Notes under the pieces: model-generated
What the model was told of the DNA's origin: nothing
Seen by the model: the letters and a program-made list of their open reading frames with translations, nothing else
Databases searched by the model: none
Shown: one piece after another, positions 63,281 to 64,000 of the stretch
Numbering within the stretch: position 1 is the stretch's first letter
Layout: every line of letters begins with the position of its first letter
Made by a program: the position numbers and the translations under genes
NCBI GenBank assembly: GCA_945861565.1
Contig: CAMAUY010000012.1
Span: forward strand, 1 to 64,000
DNA: 64,000 nucleotides
Direction: 5' to 3'
Origin: Akkermansia muciniphila
Lineage (GTDB): Bacteria; Verrucomicrobiota; Verrucomicrobiia; Limisphaerales; UBA9464

Positions 63281-64000
63281 ATGAACATGTTTTCCCTGAA
63301 AGAGGACGTCGCGGTGGTGATCGGCGGCACCGGAGTCCTCGGCGGAGCAATGGCCGAAGGCCTTGCCAAAGCGGGTGCTGCGGTCGCCGTGGTCGGGCGC
63401 AACGCCGAACGGGGCACGGCCCGGGTCGCCGCCATCCGGGCAGCCGGCGGACGCTCGGAGTTTTTTTCCGCCGATGCCCTCGACAGGGTCCAGTTGGAAA
63501 AGATTGCCGCGGACATCAACGCAGAACTCGGCGCTCCCACCGTCTTACTCAACGCCGCCGGCGGGAATGATCCACGAACCACGGTGACGGCGGAGCAAAA
63601 GTTCGAGCAGGTGCCGTTGGATGCTTGGCGAGCAAATTTCGATCTGAATCTGGTCGGGGGTGTCCTGCTGCCTTGCCAGGTCTTCGGTCCGGCCTTCTGC
63701 GAGCGCGGTCATGGGAGTATCATCAACGTTGCCAGCGTCTCTGCTCATGTCCCGCTGTCACGCGTGGTCGCCTATTCCGCCGCCAAAGCGGCCGTCCTGA
63801 GCCTGACACAATTCCTCGCCCGGGAATGGGCACCCCGGGGAGTACGCGTCAACTCGATCACGCCCGGCTTCTTTCCTGCCGAGCAAAATCGCCGTCTTCT
63901 ATTCCAGGAGAACGGGCAACCCACCGCGCGAGCGCAAGCCATTTTGGGACACACCCCGATGGGTCGGTTCGGTGAAGCACACGAATTGATCGGAGCAGTC
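63281..64000 (+). CDS. SDR oxidoreductase, D-mannonate oxidoreductase-like (3' end outside window)
   Basis: 240 codons run from ATG 63281 to the window edge with no stop. The Rossmann nucleotide motif GGTGVLGG, the LNAAGG segment, the INVASVSAH serine strand and YSAAK give a classic short-chain dehydrogenase. The stretch SITPGFFPAEQNRRLLF and later HTPMGRFGEAHELIGA resemble the SDR-type fructuronate reductase/D-mannonate oxidoreductase (YjmF/UxuB-like) used in glucuronate breakdown. That substrate call is from memory of the family and is not certain. It starts 34 bp after the pseudopilin gene. Confidence 0.78.
   Translation, partial: MNMFSLKEDVAVVIGGTGVLGGAMAEGLAKAGAAVAVVGRNAERGTARVAAIRAAGGRSEFFSADALDRVQLEKIAADINAELGAPTVLLNAAGGNDPRTTVTAEQKFEQVPLDAWRANFDLNLVGGVLLPCQVFGPAFCERGHGSIINVASVSAHVPLSRVVAYSAAKAAVLSLTQFLAREWAPRGVRVNSITPGFFPAEQNRRLLFQENGQPTARAQAILGHTPMGRFGEAHELIGAV

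Overview
The window looks like a chromosomal segment of a GC-rich Verrucomicrobiota bacterium, probably of the Limisphaerales/Pedosphaera type. This is an inference from gene content: many pseudopilins of the FTLIEL type, including two with the verrucomicrobial H-X9-DG C-terminus; a four-gene set resembling the 'Verru_Chthon cassette' A-D; an exosortase; LL-diaminopimelate aminotransferase (DapL) for lysine/peptidoglycan synthesis; a squalene-hopene cyclase; and very large secreted proteins rich in Thr-Asn. No rRNA, tRNA or CRISPR array was found.

Layout. 1-700: the left end of an IS3-family element cuts an exosortase gene. 782-5980: gyrB-gyrA, shielded upstream by two stacked terminators. 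6216-10539: a lone H-X9-DG pseudopilin, a kexin-like S8 protease and an exported protein. 10759-14155: an MFS transporter, a PQQ-type beta-propeller protein and a small basic protein. 14289-32826: a very long minus-strand gene train. In transcription order it holds two G-type pseudopilins, pseudopilins resembling Verru_Chthon D, B, C and A (with ATGA overlaps at D/B and C/A), a 2,240-residue secreted S8 protease, a PfkB-family sugar kinase (ATGA overlap with the protease) and an ABC exporter. Immediately upstream lies a BrnT/CopG-type toxin-antitoxin pair with a recognisable promoter and a palindromic operator.

33681-49699 is mostly housekeeping: a glycosyltransferase, dprA, a DUF2238 membrane protein, argF, ispH (long plant/cyanobacterial form), a PmtA-like methyltransferase, glcD, ridA, iscX, a DUF6580 membrane protein, a metallophosphoesterase, pgsA-pgpA, a flippase, a DegP-type protease, rpoZ, smpB and rpmB. 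49788-54478 carries a nucleotidyltransferase remnant and a dapF - methyltransferase - Rsm22-like methyltransferase - dapL cluster. 54509-59185 holds shc-ruvC and the classic rplU-rpmA-obgE group. 59371-64000 holds a YncE-propeller/phosphoesterase, a second H-X9-DG pseudopilin and a truncated SDR oxidoreductase.

Two themes stand out. The first is an envelope and secretion theme: pseudopilins with two large S8 proteases and an exporter. The pseudopilin set has no secretion ATPase, secretin or prepilin peptidase in the window, so it must rely on machinery encoded elsewhere. The second is a set of small sequence oddities in core genes: the GyrA quinolone region, an acidic insert in ObgE, a terminator abutting the smpB start codon, and a 30-bp divergent dapF/shc junction built around one hairpin.
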